A stretch of DNA of 10,140 nt from Planctomycetota bacterium. Lineage in GTDB: Bacteria; Planctomycetota; UBA11346. Numbering within the stretch: the stretch's first letter is position 1; each line of letters opens with the position of its first letter. The translations under genes and the position numbers were made by a program. The DNA lies in assembly GCA_013816415.1 (NCBI GenBank), contig JACDEN010000058.1, positions 1 through 10,140 on the forward strand, in the 5' to 3' direction. Positions 1-5,460 of the stretch are shown here, one piece after another. Below the pieces are notes generated by a model. The model was given only the letters and a program-made list of their open reading frames with translations, made no database searches and was not told the DNA's origin.

Positions 1-416
1 TCGTGGTAGCGGCGGTCGCCGGTGGTGTGCGGCTGCAGGGCGATGTCCACCGGCTCACGGCCATGGCGTCCGATCGCGGTCAGGATCGCCCGATGCAGGC
101 GTCCGTAGAGCATCCGCGCATCGGCTGGGATGCCGTCGGCCCCGCGCCGTCCGACCAGGCAGTAGGTGACCTCGTGTTCGTGCCAGATCGCTCCGCCGCC
201 AGTGATGCGCCGGACGATCGCCGGCGGGTCCTGATCGGGCAGCGAAGCGTGGATCCGTCCATAGTCCTGGAAATACCCGAGCGAGAGCGTCGGCTCCGAC
301 CATCCGTAGATGCGCAGCGTCGGGCGTTCGGCGAGCTCCAGGAGCGCTTCGTCGAGCGCCATCTGACGCGCGCCGAGATCGGTGATGAAGGGGAGCAGAC
401 GGAGTTTCACGGTCAT
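1..416 (-). CDS. Lipoate/octanoate protein ligase-family protein (partial, C-terminus outside window)
   Basis: Starts at the ATG whose complement is 414-416 and runs off the left edge; 138 complete codons are visible. The sequence has the hallmarks of the BPL/LplA/LipB catalytic fold: SEPTLSLGYFQ around residues 40-50, and RRITGGGAIWH followed by EHEVTYCLV around residues 69-88, which is the lipoyl-binding glycine loop plus the E-(L/V)-TY strand. Members attach lipoate, or transfer octanoate, to the lipoyl lysine of E2 subunits or glycine cleavage H protein in the cytoplasm. The E-V-T-Y form resembles LipM/LipL-type octanoyltransferases and other short lipoyl-ligase-domain proteins as much as classical LplA. 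The region that would distinguish them (the LipM catalytic Cys or the LplA lysine motif) is outside or at the edge of the window. No strong Shine-Dalgarno is visible before this start. It is transcribed divergently from the LysM gene. Confidence 0.88.
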   Translation of the reverse strand, partial: MTVKLRLLPFITDLGARQMALDEALLELAERPTLRIYGWSEPTLSLGYFQDYGRIHASLPDQDPPAIVRRITGGGAIWHEHEVTYCLVGRRGADGIPADARMLYGRLHRAILTAIGRHGREPVDIALQPHTTGDRRYH

Positions 417-438
417 TGCGTGTTTTCAGCGAGGTTGT

Positions 439-462
439 GTTTTAACCGGAGCGGGATAAAAC
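439..462. promoter_or_regulatory. Imperfect palindrome between the divergent ligase and LysM genes
   Basis: Arms GTTTTA (439-444) and TAAAAC (457-462) are perfect reverse complements. An inner CCG (446-448) and CGG (452-454) give a near-symmetric second pairing displaced by one base. It is the only AT-richer patch in the region between the two divergent starts, so it could hold promoter elements or an operator for either gene. I cannot assign -35/-10 boxes with confidence. Confidence 0.3.
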
Positions 463-498
463 CCCACCCCTACCCCGGAGGCCGCCGGCGGTAGCAAT

Positions 499-503
499 GG
501 GAG
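499..503 (+). promoter_or_regulatory. Ribosome binding site deciding the LysM gene start
   Basis: GGGAG lies five bases before the ATG at 509. The alternative in-frame ATG at 497 has only a GGAGG at 477-481, fifteen bases away, which is too far to be ideal. I therefore prefer 509. Confidence 0.5.
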
Positions 504-508
504 TCGTC

Positions 509-2122
509 ATGTCCAAGGAAGTCATTTTCGCTGCGATCCTCGCCGTGGGCTGTCTGGTGCTGGTGGGCGTCGCGTTCATCGCTCCGCACAAACAGAAGAA
601 GGAAACCGACACGGCCAAGGTCGAAACTCCGGCCGAGCCCGTCTCTCCGGGAAGCGATCTCCTCACCGGCGACGGCACGACCACCGGATCGATCGCGCAG
701 AACACCACCGGTGCTGGAAGCACCGGCTTCACCGGCGGCTCCACCACCGGGTTCACCTCGGGCGGAACGACCTCCGGCTTCTCCGGATCGTCCACGACCG
801 GCGGCTTCACCGGCTCGCCGGGAACCAATTCGGGGTTCTCTGCCGGCTCCACCACCGCGAGCTTCACCGGGTCGACCGGCACCACTGCCGGGTTCACCGG
901 CGGCACGACGGCGAACACGGCCTTCACCGGCGGCACCACCACCGGCGGATTCTCCGGCGGCACGACCGCTGGGACAACTGCCGGCAGCTTCACCAGCGGC
1001 CACAGCTTCACCGGCGGTTCCACCTTCACCGCGGGATCGTCCACCGGCGGCACCACGATGACCCCGCTGCCCGTTCCCACGACCGAGAAGACCCACGTGA
1101 TCGCGAAGAACGAGACCCTCGCCGAGATCAGCCAGAAATATTACGGCACCGCCAAGAACTGGAAGAAGATCGTCGATGCGAATCCCGGCCTCGATCCGAA
1201 ATCGATGAAGGTCGGACAGAAGATCACCATCCCGGCGATCACCGCCACCACGCCTACCCCGGGCACGACCCCGGTGGCCGGTGCCGGCGAGCACACCTAC
1301 ACGGTCAAGTCCGGTGATTCGTATTACACGATCGCCAAGAAGGAGCTCGGTTCCGCCAGCCGCTGGAAGGAGATCGAGAAGCTCAACGGCATCGGCCCTG
1401 AAGAACTGCACGTCGGCCAGGTGATCAAGCTTCCCGCTGCAGGATCGTCGACCACCGGCCTCTCGACCACGGGCGGATCCACCGGCGGAACCACGGGCGG
1501 GACCACCGATTCCCCGCTGTCGGGCAAGGTGCATGTCGTCGCCAGTGGCGAGACGCTCAGCGATATCAGCAAGAAGTACTTCGGCACCACCACCCATTGG
1601 AAGGACATCGTCAAGGCGAACCCGGGTGTGGATCCCGAGACCCTGAAGGTCGGTCAGAAGATCACCATTCCCGAGATCGCCGGCACGACCGGTGCCTCGC
1701 CCGATGCCGGAACCAGCAGCACGACCGCAGCCGCCGGCGAGTACGTGGTCAAGGCCAAGGACACGCTGCAGTCGATCGCCGAGAAGGAGCTCGGCAACCG
1801 CAACGACTGGAAGAAGCTCCAGGACGCGAACCCCGGAGTCGATTCTCACAATCTGCGTGTCGGTCAGAAGCTGAAGATTCCCGGCAGATCCACCATCAAG
1901 CACGATGACGCAGCCGGGACCTCCGGCACCACCGGCGGATTCACCACCGGTGGAACGACCGGATTCAGCGGAACCACCGGCAGCTTCAGCGGTACGACCG
2001 GCAGCTTCAGCGCCTCGGGTACCACCGGCGGCACCACGGCGCCGCATCCGTTCACCGCCTCGGGCACCACGGGCGGATCGACCGCACCGCGCACCACCAC
2101 CGGGGGCGGCGTCTCGCCCTGA
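509..2122 (+). CDS. Membrane-anchored protein with four LysM domains and Thr/Gly-rich linkers
   Basis: Using the ATG at 509 (537 residues; an ATG four codons earlier is possible). A single hydrophobic segment at about residues 5-25, preceded by one Lys and followed by HKQKK, looks like an uncleaved N-terminal anchor with the rest outside the cytoplasm. Then comes a low-complexity Thr/Gly/Ser/Phe stretch (about 65-185). Four LysM domains follow at about 195-243, 261-310, 340-389 and 411-459, each with the T-L-x-x-I-(S/A)-x-K start, a W-K core and a VGQ-(K/V)-(I/L)-x-(I/L)-P end. The tail is again Thr/Gly-rich. LysM modules bind N-acetylglucosamine in peptidoglycan or related glycans, so a cell-wall-attachment or scaffolding role is likely. 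No enzymatic domain is visible. Domains 1 and 3 resemble each other, as do 2 and 4. The phosphatase gene begins 76 bases downstream on the same strand, so co-transcription is possible. Long antisense frames here are shadows of the repeat composition. Confidence 0.9.
   Translation: MSKEVIFAAILAVGCLVLVGVAFIAPHKQKKETDTAKVETPAEPVSPGSDLLTGDGTTTGSIAQNTTGAGSTGFTGGSTTGFTSGGTTSGFSGSSTTGGFTGSPGTNSGFSAGSTTASFTGSTGTTAGFTGGTTANTAFTGGTTTGGFSGGTTAGTTAGSFTSGHSFTGGSTFTAGSSTGGTTMTPLPVPTTEKTHVIAKNETLAEISQKYYGTAKNWKKIVDANPGLDPKSMKVGQKITIPAITATTPTPGTTPVAGAGEHTYTVKSGDSYYTIAKKELGSASRWKEIEKLNGIGPEELHVGQVIKLPAAGSSTTGLSTTGGSTGGTTGGTTDSPLSGKVHVVASGETLSDISKKYFGTTTHWKDIVKANPGVDPETLKVGQKITIPEIAGTTGASPDAGTSSTTAAAGEYVVKAKDTLQSIAEKELGNRNDWKKLQDANPGVDSHNLRVGQKLKIPGRSTIKHDDAAGTSGTTGGFTTGGTTGFSGTTGSFSGTTGSFSASGTTGGTTAPHPFTASGTTGGSTAPRTTTGGGVSP
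703..1065 (+). repeat. N-terminal low-complexity Thr/Gly/Ser/Phe coding repeats
   Basis: Degenerate repeats encode units such as FTGG(S/T)T, TTGGF and FSGS. At DNA level the unit TTCACCGGCGG recurs at least four times exactly (first copy at 728), mixed with variants built on ACCACCGG. The region links the membrane anchor to the first LysM domain and probably forms a flexible, possibly glycosylated spacer. Such tracts are prone to length change by slippage or recombination. Confidence 0.8.
1915..2116 (+). repeat. C-terminal low-complexity Thr/Gly/Ser/Phe coding repeats
   Basis: The same composition as the N-terminal tract reappears after the fourth LysM domain, with units such as GTTGSFSGTTGSFS and ASGTTGG(T/S)TAP, the latter duplicated near the end. 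It forms the C-terminal tail of the LysM protein. No anchoring motif (LPXTG, PEP-CTERM or hydrophobic tail) is visible. Confidence 0.75.
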
Positions 2123-2198
2123 TCGTTCTCCAATGCCCGCAGCGCCCGCAGGCGAGCGGTCCTTTCTCCGTGCCGTCCCCGACGTACCGTCGCGGTGA

Positions 2199-3452
2199 AT
2201 GGACAGCACGCCGGGCGATCTGCTCAACGATCTGCAGACCATCATGGCCGTCTCGCGCGCCATGGGCAGCGAGCGCGATCTCGATCGCCTGCTCGACCTC
2301 ATCCTCCGCTCGGTGACCGATCTCGTCCACGCCGATCGCGCCACTTTATTCCTGGTGGACGTCGAACGCCAGGAGCTGTGGTCGCGGATCGCTCATGGCG
2401 CTCAGGAGATCCGCCTGCCGATGGGCAGCGGTATCGCCGGCGCGGTCGCCTCCAGCGGGACTCCGGTCAACATCCCCGCGGCCTACGATGATCCCCGATT
2501 CAATCCCGACAACGACCGGCGCACGGGCTACCGCACGTGGTCGATCCTGTGCATGCCGCTGGTGACGCACACCAATGCGGTGGTCGGCGTCATCCAGGTC
2601 CTCAACAAACGCTCGGGCGAGCCGTTCTCGGCGTACGACGAGCAGATCCTGTCAGCGCTCTGCAGCCAGGCCGGCGTCGTCATCGACAATGCGCAGTTGA
2701 TCCTGCGCGATCTCGAACGTCAGCGCCTGGCGCGGGACATGGAACTCGCGCGCCAGATCCAGCTCAGCCTGCTTCCGCAGCAGCCTCCGATCCTTCCCGG
2801 CTGGCGCTTCGCCACCTATTCGCGTTCGTGCGATCAGACCGGCGGCGATTATTTCGACTTCATGATGCGTCCGGCCGACGGGGTCGACGTGGTGGTCGGA
2901 GACGTCAGCGGACATGGTCTCGCCGCGGCGATGGTGATGAGCACCGCGCGGGCGACCCTGCGCGCGCTGCATGGCCGCGACGACGGCGCCGGCGAACTCA
3001 TGACGCGCCTGAACCACCTGCTCGAGCAGGACCTGAGCGACGAGACCTTCATGACCATGGCGCTGATCCGCCTCGGGGGCGATGGTTCCTGCTCGTACGT
3101 CAGCGCCGGACACGAGACGCCGCTCGTGCATCGCGCGGGCGGGGTGTTCGATGCGATCGAGGAGACCGACATCATGCTCGGCGTGCTCGACGACGCGACC
3201 TACGGTACCCACGCCATCGCGACGCTGCGCCGTGGCGACATCCTCACCCTGTTCACCGACGGCATCTTCGAGGCGCAGGCGCCGCCGGATTTCACGCAGT
3301 GGGGCATGGATCGGCTGCGGGCGGCGATCGCCCGCCATGCGGCGCAGGGGGCGCAGGTCGTCTGCGACGCGGTGGTGGCCGAGGTCAGCGCGCATCTCGG
3401 GGCGGCCTCGCCCCACGACGACATGACGATCGTCGTGGCGGAGCGCCTGTGA
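2199..3452 (+). CDS. GAF-domain PP2C/SpoIIE-type serine phosphatase (RsbU-like)
   Basis: This 417-residue protein has a GAF sensor domain at about residues 20-170 (ending NKRSGEPFSAYDE and QAGVVIDNA) and a short helical linker (about 165-192, ERQRLARDMELARQIQ) typical of the coiled coil that transmits the signal. A SpoIIE/PP2C phosphatase domain runs from about 200 to 417. The metal-binding motifs are all present: GGDYFDF at 215-221, GDVSGHG at 234-240, SAGH at 302-305, FTDGIFE at 352-358 and HDDMT at 406-410. The catalytic aspartates (about D217, D235, D354 and D407/D408) are therefore intact. Such enzymes dephosphorylate a phospho-Ser STAS antagonist in partner-switching cascades. The GAF ligand cannot be told from the sequence. 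The start has only a weak, abutting GGTGA. The RsbW-like gene follows after 13 bases. No membrane segment is seen, so the protein is cytoplasmic. Confidence 0.93.
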   Translation: MDSTPGDLLNDLQTIMAVSRAMGSERDLDRLLDLILRSVTDLVHADRATLFLVDVERQELWSRIAHGAQEIRLPMGSGIAGAVASSGTPVNIPAAYDDPRFNPDNDRRTGYRTWSILCMPLVTHTNAVVGVIQVLNKRSGEPFSAYDEQILSALCSQAGVVIDNAQLILRDLERQRLARDMELARQIQLSLLPQQPPILPGWRFATYSRSCDQTGGDYFDFMMRPADGVDVVVGDVSGHGLAAAMVMSTARATLRALHGRDDGAGELMTRLNHLLEQDLSDETFMTMALIRLGGDGSCSYVSAGHETPLVHRAGGVFDAIEETDIMLGVLDDATYGTHAIATLRRGDILTLFTDGIFEAQAPPDFTQWGMDRLRAAIARHAAQGAQVVCDAVVAEVSAHLGAASPHDDMTIVVAERL

Positions 3453-3465
3453 CGGCGGCATATCC

Positions 3466-3939
3466 GTGAGCCTGCGCATCCTCGCCGGGGATCCGCCGCC
3501 GTGCGGAGGCGTCCTGCTCGCCCGCGAATGGCCGTCGCGCCTCGATCTCAAGCAGGACGCTCTCGATGTCGTCGCCGCGGTGCTATTTGCGCACGCGCTG
3601 GTCGGCGAGGACGACCGCCAGTGGCTGGTGCTGTGCTTGGACGAGGCGATCGTGAACGCGATGCTGCATGGCAACGAGGGCGATCCCGGCATGCCGGTCG
3701 CCATCGAGGTCACAGCGGACGGCGATCGCTGGTGCGTCACCATCACCGATCGCGGCGCGGGATTCAGCGTCGACCAGGTTCCCGATGCCGAGGACCCGGA
3801 GAGCCTGCTGCTCGAGCATGGACGCGGCATCCGCATCATGAGCGAATGGCTCGACGAACTCACCTATTACCGCGGTGGAGCGGTGGTGCGCATGGCGCGC
3901 CGACGCTCCGCCCCTGCAAGGAGCAGCGATGCCGTGTGA
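3466..3939 (+). CDS. ATP-binding anti-sigma-type serine kinase (RsbW/SpoIIAB-like)
   Basis: GTG start, 157 residues. The GHKL (HATPase_c) motifs are visible in order: N-box DEAIVNAMLHGN at 59-70 (catalytic E60 and Mg-coordinating N64), G1 box DRGAGF at 95-100, and a G2/lid-like HGRGIRIM at 118-125. This is the short, single-domain layout of RsbW/SpoIIAB/RsbT relatives. In the family, the protein binds and inhibits a sigma factor or other partner and phosphorylates a STAS antagonist. The gene lies 13 bases after the phosphatase and overlaps the STAS gene by 11 bases, so all three are very probably co-expressed. The target is unknown, as no sigma factor is encoded in the window. The C-terminal ARRRSAPARSS tail is basic and probably disordered. 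The GTG is chosen because it follows the phosphatase stop directly, but the Shine-Dalgarno is weak. Confidence 0.9.
   Translation: MSLRILAGDPPPCGGVLLAREWPSRLDLKQDALDVVAAVLFAHALVGEDDRQWLVLCLDEAIVNAMLHGNEGDPGMPVAIEVTADGDRWCVTITDRGAGFSVDQVPDAEDPESLLLEHGRGIRIMSEWLDELTYYRGGAVVRMARRRSAPARSSDAV
3918..3923 (+). promoter_or_regulatory. Ribosome binding site deciding the STAS gene start
   Basis: AAGGAG lies five bases before the ATG at 3929, inside the 3' end of the kinase gene. This strong site fixes the STAS start at 3929 rather than at the in-frame ATG at 3875, which would add 18 residues overlapping the kinase with no homology to STAS domains. Confidence 0.8.
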
Positions 3940-4294
3940 TTTCCTGCTGGTCGAGGCCTACGACAAGATCGTCCTCGCGAAGGTGATGAAGGAGCGCCTG
4001 CTCGACCCGGTCTCGATCGCCTCGCTGTCCGAGGGATTGTCGGAACTGGTCGACCGCCATCCCCGCATCAATCTGGTCATCGACGCTGGCGATATCGGCT
4101 ACCTGTCGTCGGCGATGCTCGGCAAGCTGGTCGCGCTCTTCAAGGCGATCAAGGCGGCGAAGGGCCGCATGGCGATCGGTGGAGTCAAGCCGTCGCTGAT
4201 GCCGCTCTTCAAGGTCACCCAGCTCGACAAGATCATCACCTTCTATCCGGACGCCGGCCAGGCGGTCACCGAATTCCGCCGCAATCCGCTGTGA
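3929..4294 (+). CDS. STAS-domain anti-sigma factor antagonist (RsbV/SpoIIAA-like)
   Basis: 121 residues from the ATG at 3929, the usual size of a stand-alone STAS protein. The core strand-helix pattern is clear: INLVIDAGDIGYLSSAMLGKLV at about 47-68, followed by a helix rich in Lys/Ala and a GGVKPSLMPLFKVTQLDKIITFY segment near 84-106. The conserved phospho-acceptor position of SpoIIAA (the Ser in D-S-S-G-L) aligns with S61 in YLSSAMLG. The usual Gly after it is Met here. It would be phosphorylated by the overlapping RsbW-like kinase and dephosphorylated by the GAF-phosphatase, cycling between kinase-bound and free forms in the cytoplasm. The stop lies 25 bases before the next gene. The acceptor assignment is by motif alignment, not experiment. 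Confidence 0.9.
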   Translation: MPCDFLLVEAYDKIVLAKVMKERLLDPVSIASLSEGLSELVDRHPRINLVIDAGDIGYLSSAMLGKLVALFKAIKAAKGRMAIGGVKPSLMPLFKVTQLDKIITFYPDAGQAVTEFRRNPL

Positions 4295-4319
4295 TGAAGC
4301 GCTTAATTACGGATGTGGC

Positions 4320-5024
4320 ATGCGCCTGACCGTCGACCCCGACGCCGCCGCGGGCGATGCCGTGCCGATCATCGCGGAAGGTGGAGAGGTCGGCAGCCTG
4401 TGGTCGCGCCGCATCGATTGGTGCTGCCGCGACCACCGCCTCGATCTGCAGATCCTCGCCGCCGAGGAGCTGCCGCTGCCCGAGCCCGAACCGAGCGAGC
4501 CTGCCGAAGGCGCGGTCGGCCGCATCGTCCAGGCTCTCGCCGGCAGCGGGGCCATCTCGATCCTGCGCAATCCCGCGGCGGCATTCGGCCGCGACCGCAT
4601 CTCGTTCGCGGACGGCCTGCGTCTGTTCGCGATCGGCAATGAAGCGGATGAGGCGTGCTGGGATGCGATGCTCTCGCTCGGCCAGCCAGTGTACGGCGTG
4701 CGCGGCATCCTCGCCTGCGACGCGCTGCGTCCGCATCCCGCCTCGGTGCTGTCCGCCCTCGCGTATGGATTGTTCACCTGCGAACAGGGCCTGCGCCTGG
4801 CGCTGCACGAGGACCGTGTCGGAGTCGCCTACGAGTGCGACCGCGACGACGCCGTCGGCACGGTGATCATCCGCGACGGCTTCGAGGCGCTGCGGCTGAC
4901 GGGGCGCAGCGGCGCTTATCGCGACCGCGGCACCGAGGGCTACGTGCGGCTGGTCGTGCGCTCCGGCGAGGACGCCTGCTCGACCCAGCCGCGTTTCATC
5001 GCACCCAGCGTCGCGACGCGCTGA
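4320..5024 (+). CDS. Hypothetical protein resembling a degenerate PHP-type metallohydrolase
   Basis: 234 residues, cytoplasmic in appearance with no signal peptide. I do not recognise a named family with certainty. The layout, however, follows the later part of PHP-domain (CehA/McbA-like) proteins. AISILRNPAAAF (78-89) sits where these have a strand ending in His-Pro. LRLFAIGNEADEACWDAMLSLGQPVYGV (100-127) matches the E-(V/I)-x-N...W-D-x-L-L-x-x-G-x-x-(V/W)-G-V segment. PHPASVLSALAYGLFTCEQGLRL (138-160) matches the 'ailaALr.GrfYaS.G' segment. EGYVRLVVRSGEDACSTQPRF (206-226) matches the closing 'GYvRvevtd..G..aWsnP' strand. The expected metal ligands are missing: Arg-Asn-Pro replaces His-Pro, the D-D-x-H motif after Y-G-V is gone, and there is no N-terminal H-x-H. 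If the match is right it is a catalytically dead or repurposed member. It sits 25 bases after the STAS gene and may belong to that transcription unit. Confidence 0.65.
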   Translation: MRLTVDPDAAAGDAVPIIAEGGEVGSLWSRRIDWCCRDHRLDLQILAAEELPLPEPEPSEPAEGAVGRIVQALAGSGAISILRNPAAAFGRDRISFADGLRLFAIGNEADEACWDAMLSLGQPVYGVRGILACDALRPHPASVLSALAYGLFTCEQGLRLALHEDRVGVAYECDRDDAVGTVIIRDGFEALRLTGRSGAYRDRGTEGYVRLVVRSGEDACSTQPRFIAPSVATR

Positions 5025-5070
5025 CGTCGATTGTCTGCCGTGCGTCGGGATTAGGATCGTGTGGCTAGGC

Positions 5071-5460
5071 ATGAAAATCATCATCAATCGCCGGGTGCCC
5101 TCGCAGAACGCCTCGCAGTACCGGCACTGGAGCAGGTACACGCAGGAGCGCGACGCGTGGTACGTGCTGCTGCGGTCGAAGCTGCCGCCGCGCGAACCGA
5201 TCGCCGAACCGGTGCGCATGGTGCTGCACAGCTTCCGCACGCGACTGGTGGATTTCGCCAATCTCGTCGGGGGTGCCAAGCCCATCCCAGACAGCCTCAT
5301 CCGGCTCGGCTACCTGAAGGATGACAGCCCGCGCTGGTTCTCATGCGATTACCACCAGACGCAGGTCCCGAAGGCGGAGGAGCGCACCGAGATCGAATTC
5401 ATCCCGTGGGCTGGTCCGCCCGACGACGAGCCGGAACTACCGACGGTGCCGGTTCCGTGA
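5071..5460 (+). CDS. RusA-like Holliday junction resolvase-family protein, one catalytic Asp replaced
   Basis: 129 residues from the ATG at 5071; a GTG at 5059 would add four. The MKIIINRRVPSQNASQ start resembles the 'PPSxN' opening of RusA. The core VDFANLVGGAKPIPDSLIRL (60-79) followed by GYLKDDSPRW (80-89) matches the RusA-family D-x-D-N-L-x-G-G-x-K-x-x-x-D-x-L...DDS signature. RusA enzymes are homodimeric nucleases that resolve Holliday junctions, mostly phage-derived. By alignment to E. coli RusA, the first catalytic Asp (D70) is D61, the last (D91) is D85 and the key Lys is K70. The position of D72 is Ala (A63), which may impair cleavage. No other phage genes flank it. Its TGA overlaps the GTG start of mutY, suggesting translational coupling. 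The C-terminal 15 residues are Pro/Asp/Glu-rich and probably disordered. Confidence 0.75.
   Translation: MKIIINRRVPSQNASQYRHWSRYTQERDAWYVLLRSKLPPREPIAEPVRMVLHSFRTRLVDFANLVGGAKPIPDSLIRLGYLKDDSPRWFSCDYHQTQVPKAEERTEIEFIPWAGPPDDEPELPTVPVP

Noticed and set aside
539..556. Possible lipobox (LAVGC) in the N-terminal segment of the LysM protein
   Set aside because: The -3 residue is Ala and -2 is Val, and the Cys is followed by ten more hydrophobic residues. The segment reads as a membrane anchor rather than a lipoprotein signal.
470..2344. A 624-codon open frame on the minus strand, plus a 212-codon one at 442-1080, antisense to the LysM gene
   Set aside because: The translations are Gly/Arg/Ala- and Pro/Val-rich mirror images of the Thr/Gly repeats with no domain content. 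The plus frame has clear LysM domains, so these are composition artefacts.
3875..3928. Longer STAS protein starting at the ATG at 3875
   Set aside because: The added residues overlap the kinase gene in another frame, and a strong AAGGAG precedes the ATG at 3929.
5343..5456. An N-terminal extension of MutY from the ATG at 5343
   Set aside because: The extra 38 residues are an out-of-frame reading of the RusA-like gene and precede the normal MutY N-terminus. The GTG at 5457 or the ATG at 5499 fits the family.
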